Below, piece after piece: positions 61,712 through 64,000 of a stretch of 64,000 nt of DNA. The translations under genes were made by a program, and so were the position numbers. The notes under the pieces were generated by a model. The model saw nothing but the letters and a program-made list of their open reading frames with translations. It was not told where the DNA came from and did not search any database. The DNA comes from Helicobacter pylori (GTDB lineage Bacteria > Campylobacterota > Campylobacteria > Campylobacterales > Helicobacteraceae): positions 434,001 through 498,000 of the forward strand of contig CP032046.1 in assembly GCA_008032955.1 (NCBI GenBank). The letters are read 5' to 3'. Each line of letters starts with the position of its first letter. Position 1 is the first letter of the stretch.

Positions 61712-62125
61712 TTAAAAGCGGATGTGCATCATCAACCCGCCGTCCATGTATTGGGTTTTTTTGCTTTTAGTTCTTTCAAAATAAGGCCCAAAAGACAGGG
61801 CTTTATTGAAATTAACAATCGGCACGCTCACCCCTTCGGCGATATTGTTTTTAGCGAGTTGTTTGTAAAACTTTTTGTCGCTTTTTTTATGGCTTTTAAG
61901 GTTAGGGCTTTTTTCTAAATCTATGCCTTCTAAAGCGCTATTTTTAGTGAAATCATAAAGCTTTTTGTCGTTTTTAGCCTCGGTTTCTAATCCATGGTTT
62001 TTATGGAGTTTGTAAAACTTTTTACCGCTCTTTTTGTCGCTTTTAGTCTCGGTCTCTAAATCCGCTGCGAACGCGCTACTATACGCCACAAACGATACGA
62101 GAAATAAATTTCTAACTATACGCAT
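61712..62125 (-). CDS. Small secreted Lys-rich protein (HP0636-like)
   Basis: The ATG at 62125 has GAGGAGAT upstream and begins a clean signal peptide (MRIVRNLFLVSFVAYSSAFA, cleavage before ADLETET); the frame is open further upstream but that start lacks these marks. The 117-residue mature part repeats the unit SDKKFYK/NDKKLYDFTK four times and ends IVNFNKALSFGP...GLMMHIRF. Function unknown; convergent with hydE by five bases. Confidence 0.65.
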   Translation of the reverse strand: MRIVRNLFLVSFVAYSSAFAADLETETKSDKKSGKKFYKLHKNHGLETEAKNDKKLYDFTKNSALEGIDLEKSPNLKSHKKSDKKFYKQLAKNNIAEGVSVPIVNFNKALSFGPYFERTKSKKTQYMDGGLMMHIRF

Positions 62126-62262
62126 AAGAATATCTCCTCTTAAATATAGTCTTTTTCTATCACACCACCCTAGCATGTTAGAAATAACCATTAGAAAACA
62201 CAAGCGTGTTTGAGCAAAAACGCCAACACGCTTATTGTTTAGCACAAGCTGTTTTAAGCTAA

Positions 62263-62715
62263 TCAATAAAAAACGTAAGGGAAGTATCCAGGCGCTCCAT
62301 ACCCATAAGGCCCATAAGGCATAAGGCCAGACCCATAAGGCATGAAACCATAGGGCATGTAATAATAAGGCATGTAATAGCCTCCATACATCCCGTTTTG
62401 CATGGGCGAATTGAGATTATCCACTGAATTGTAAAAGCCGTTTAAAGACCCATAAGCGTTATAATTAGTGAAACGATTGATTAAAGGCGTGGTGCGTGCA
62501 TCAATAGTGGCGTTTTCTTGCTGGATGGCTTTTTCTTCTCTGGCGACTTCTTGGGCTTTGGTCTCTTTGGGATCTTTAACTAGCACTTCTTCTATAGGCA
62601 CATTCGCCCCACAAGCGCTTAACAGATAGGCTAAAAAGCCTGTGTTTAAAAAAAGAACGATTTTAGAGAGATGAGCGGATTGGTGGGGTAAAAAAGTTTT
62701 ATTGTTTTGATGCAT
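62263..62715 (-). CDS. Tyr/Pro/Gly-rich lipoprotein (HP0637-like)
   Basis: A 150-residue protein with a lipoprotein signal (FLNTGFLAYLLSAC, lipobox LSAC). A Glu/Lys-rich coiled-coil region follows (KDPKETKAQEVAREEKAIQQEN), and the tail is a repeat of MPYG/PYGYG units. This resembles surface-exposed or wall-linked linker proteins. Function unknown. It lies upstream of the previous gene and may be cotranscribed with it. Confidence 0.65.
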   Translation of the reverse strand: MHQNNKTFLPHQSAHLSKIVLFLNTGFLAYLLSACGANVPIEEVLVKDPKETKAQEVAREEKAIQQENATIDARTTPLINRFTNYNAYGSLNGFYNSVDNLNSPMQNGMYGGYYMPYYYMPYGFMPYGSGLMPYGPYGYGAPGYFPYVFY

Positions 62716-62897
62716 GGGATTTCCTAAATTTTAAAAATAACTAAAGACTAACATGTTTTTAATTTAATATTCATTAAGCGGTGGTTTTGTGGCTATTTCA
62801 TTTTAATTGTGTTTTTCATTAAAACCCAATCACTAAAATCTTATTTTTATGATAAAATACCTAATCATAATATCAAATCTTAAACCAAAGAAAAACC

Positions 62898-63815
62898 ATG
62901 AAAAAGGCCCTCTTACTAACTCTCTCTCTCTCGTTTTGGCTCCACGCTGAAAGGAATGGATTTTATTTAGGTTTAAATTTTGCAGAAGGAAGCTATATTC
63001 AAGGACAAGGTAGCATCGGCGAAAAAGCTTCAGCAGAAAACGCCTTAAATCAAGCGATCAATAACGCAAAAAATTCATTATTCCCTAACACAAAAGCCAT
63101 AAAAGATGCGCAAAACGCCTTAAATGCAGTGAAAGATTCAAACAAAATCGCTAGCCGATTCGCAGGAAATGGCGGATCGGGCGGTATTTTCAATGAACTC
63201 AGCTTGGGGTATAAATATTTTTTGGGTAAAAAAAGGATTATAGGGTTTAGGCACTCTCTTTTTTTCGGTTACCAACTTGGTGGCGTTGGTTCTGTTCCTG
63301 GTAGCGGTTTAATCGTTTTTTTACCCTATGGTTTCAATACGGATTTGCTCATTAATTGGACTAACGATAAGCGAGCGTCCCAAAAATATGTTGAACGAAG
63401 GGTAAAAGGGCTTTCTATATTTTACAAAGACATGACCGGCAGAACGCTAGACGCTGATACATTAAAAAAAGCATCAAGGCATGTATTTAGAAAATCTTCA
63501 GGGCTTGTGATTGGCATGGAACTAGGGGGTAGCACTTGGTTTGCGAGTAACAATCTCACCCCTTTCAATCAAGTCAAGAGCCGCACAATTTTTCAGTTAC
63601 AAGGGAAATTTGGCGTTCGTTTTAGTAGTGATGAATACGATATTGATCGCTATGGCGATGAAATCTATCTTGGAGGTTCTAGTGTTGAGTTAGGGGTTAA
63701 AGTGCCTGCTTTCAAAGTCAATTACTATAGCGATAATTATGGGGATAAATTGGATTATAAAAGAGTGGTGAGCGTTTATCTTAACTATACATATAACTTT
63801 AAAAACAAACATTAA
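62898..63815 (+). CDS. oipA: Outer inflammatory protein OipA (HopH)
   Basis: A 305-residue Hop-family outer-membrane protein. The signal peptide contains the phase-variable CT repeat and ends SFWLHA before ERNGFYLGLNFAEGS, the common Hop N-terminus. The C-terminus has alternating strands ending YLNYTYNFKNKH. Six CT repeats keep the frame open (on). OipA is linked with IL-8 induction, adherence and disease outcome. It stands alone with a TAAAAT/TAATAT-rich upstream region (62850-62877). Confidence 0.96.
   Translation: MKKALLLTLSLSFWLHAERNGFYLGLNFAEGSYIQGQGSIGEKASAENALNQAINNAKNSLFPNTKAIKDAQNALNAVKDSNKIASRFAGNGGSGGIFNELSLGYKYFLGKKRIIGFRHSLFFGYQLGGVGSVPGSGLIVFLPYGFNTDLLINWTNDKRASQKYVERRVKGLSIFYKDMTGRTLDADTLKKASRHVFRKSSGLVIGMELGGSTWFASNNLTPFNQVKSRTIFQLQGKFGVRFSSDEYDIDRYGDEIYLGGSSVELGVKVPAFKVNYYSDNYGDKLDYKRVVSVYLNYTYNFKNKH
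62920..62931 (+). repeat. (CT)6 dinucleotide repeat in the oipA signal sequence
   Basis: Six CT units within the codons for the hydrophobic signal core (TLSLSF). The present length leaves oipA in frame; a gain or loss of one unit would truncate it. This is the well-known switch of the gene. Confidence 0.95.
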
Positions 63816-63968
63816 AACACGCTTTTTACCGCTCTTTGATTGTTTTGTAAAAACGCTCAAAGGCATTTTTTAAACAAAAATATAAAACAGCTTGATCTTA
63901 ATCAAGCGACAAACTCTTAAAAAAACGCTCTTTTTGGGTTAGGGGTTTTAGTTGGGGTTGTAGGGGAA

Positions 63969-64000
63969 TTATTTCAAAATCCCCTGTTCTCTTAAGAAAT
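63969..64000 (-). CDS. Possible C-terminal end of a minus-strand gene cut by the window edge
   Basis: Reading from the right edge on the minus strand, one frame gives FLREQGILK then a stop at 63969-63971, a plausible protein end. A second minus frame continues open to about 63898, so which is real cannot be judged. No gene is seen between 63816 and 63968. Confidence 0.3.
   Translation of the reverse strand, partial: FLREQGILK

Overview
The window is a stretch of Helicobacter pylori chromosome. Gene content and order match the HP0587 to HP0638 segment of the 26695 reference map as I remember it: oorDABC, dsbI, tipA, pbp1A, tlpD, flaA, magIII, hemE, hefABC, the VacA-like autotransporter faaA, ligA, cheV2, aspS, adk, the family 25 LPS glycosyltransferases, ppa, mutS2, murC, ispG, dapD, hcpF, mdaB, hydABCDE and oipA/hopH. 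Low-GC coding sequence, homopolymer and dinucleotide tracts in surface genes, and typical H. pylori outer-membrane proteins agree with this. The HP numbers come from memory, not from a search.

Layout. 1-3.7 kb: the end of an mltG-like gene, then the four-gene 2-oxoglutarate:acceptor oxidoreductase operon. 3.8-5.6 kb: an AT-rich HAD-domain gene where the reference carries, as I recall, a type III restriction-modification pair. 5.8-13.9 kb: dba-dsbI, RNase P RNA, the TNF-alpha-inducing protein, then a minus-strand block (pbp1A, bioF, tlpD, a broken ABC exporter and a small membrane protein). 14.1-33.7 kb: flaA, magIII, hemE, the HefABC efflux pump and the roughly 9.6 kb faaA. 33.7-35.9 kb: a decaying island (ABC-2 permease, ATPase with an in-frame stop, dead ORF, ribbon-helix-helix-like protein). 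36-53 kb: housekeeping genes interrupted by a tandem glycosyltransferase pair with heptad repeats and a poly-C tract. 53.2-55.3 kb: a DUF262/DUF1524 gene (possible type IV restriction) behind a T13 tract. 55.3-61.7 kb: mdaB and the [NiFe] uptake hydrogenase operon. 61.7-63.8 kb: a small secreted protein, a lipoprotein and oipA with six CT repeats, in frame.

The most important technical point is that five genes (faaA, aspS, murC, the dapC-like aminotransferase, hydB) are each broken by the loss of exactly one base in a G or C run that should be 6 to 8 long. aspS and murC are normally indispensable, so most of these are probably base-calling errors and I annotate the genes as single reading units. 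The faaA break, at a tract that needs eight G, could instead be real phase variation. The amber stop in the ABC ATPase and the truncated ABC exporter beside flaA are not of this kind and look like real decay.

Functionally the window joins central anaerobic metabolism (Oor, hydrogenase, MdaB), wall and envelope synthesis (MltG, PBP1A, MurC, DapC-like, DapD), motility and taxis (FlaA, FaaA, TlpD, CheV2), efflux (HefABC) and host-interaction surface factors (Tip-alpha, OipA, Hcp, LPS glycosyltransferases).
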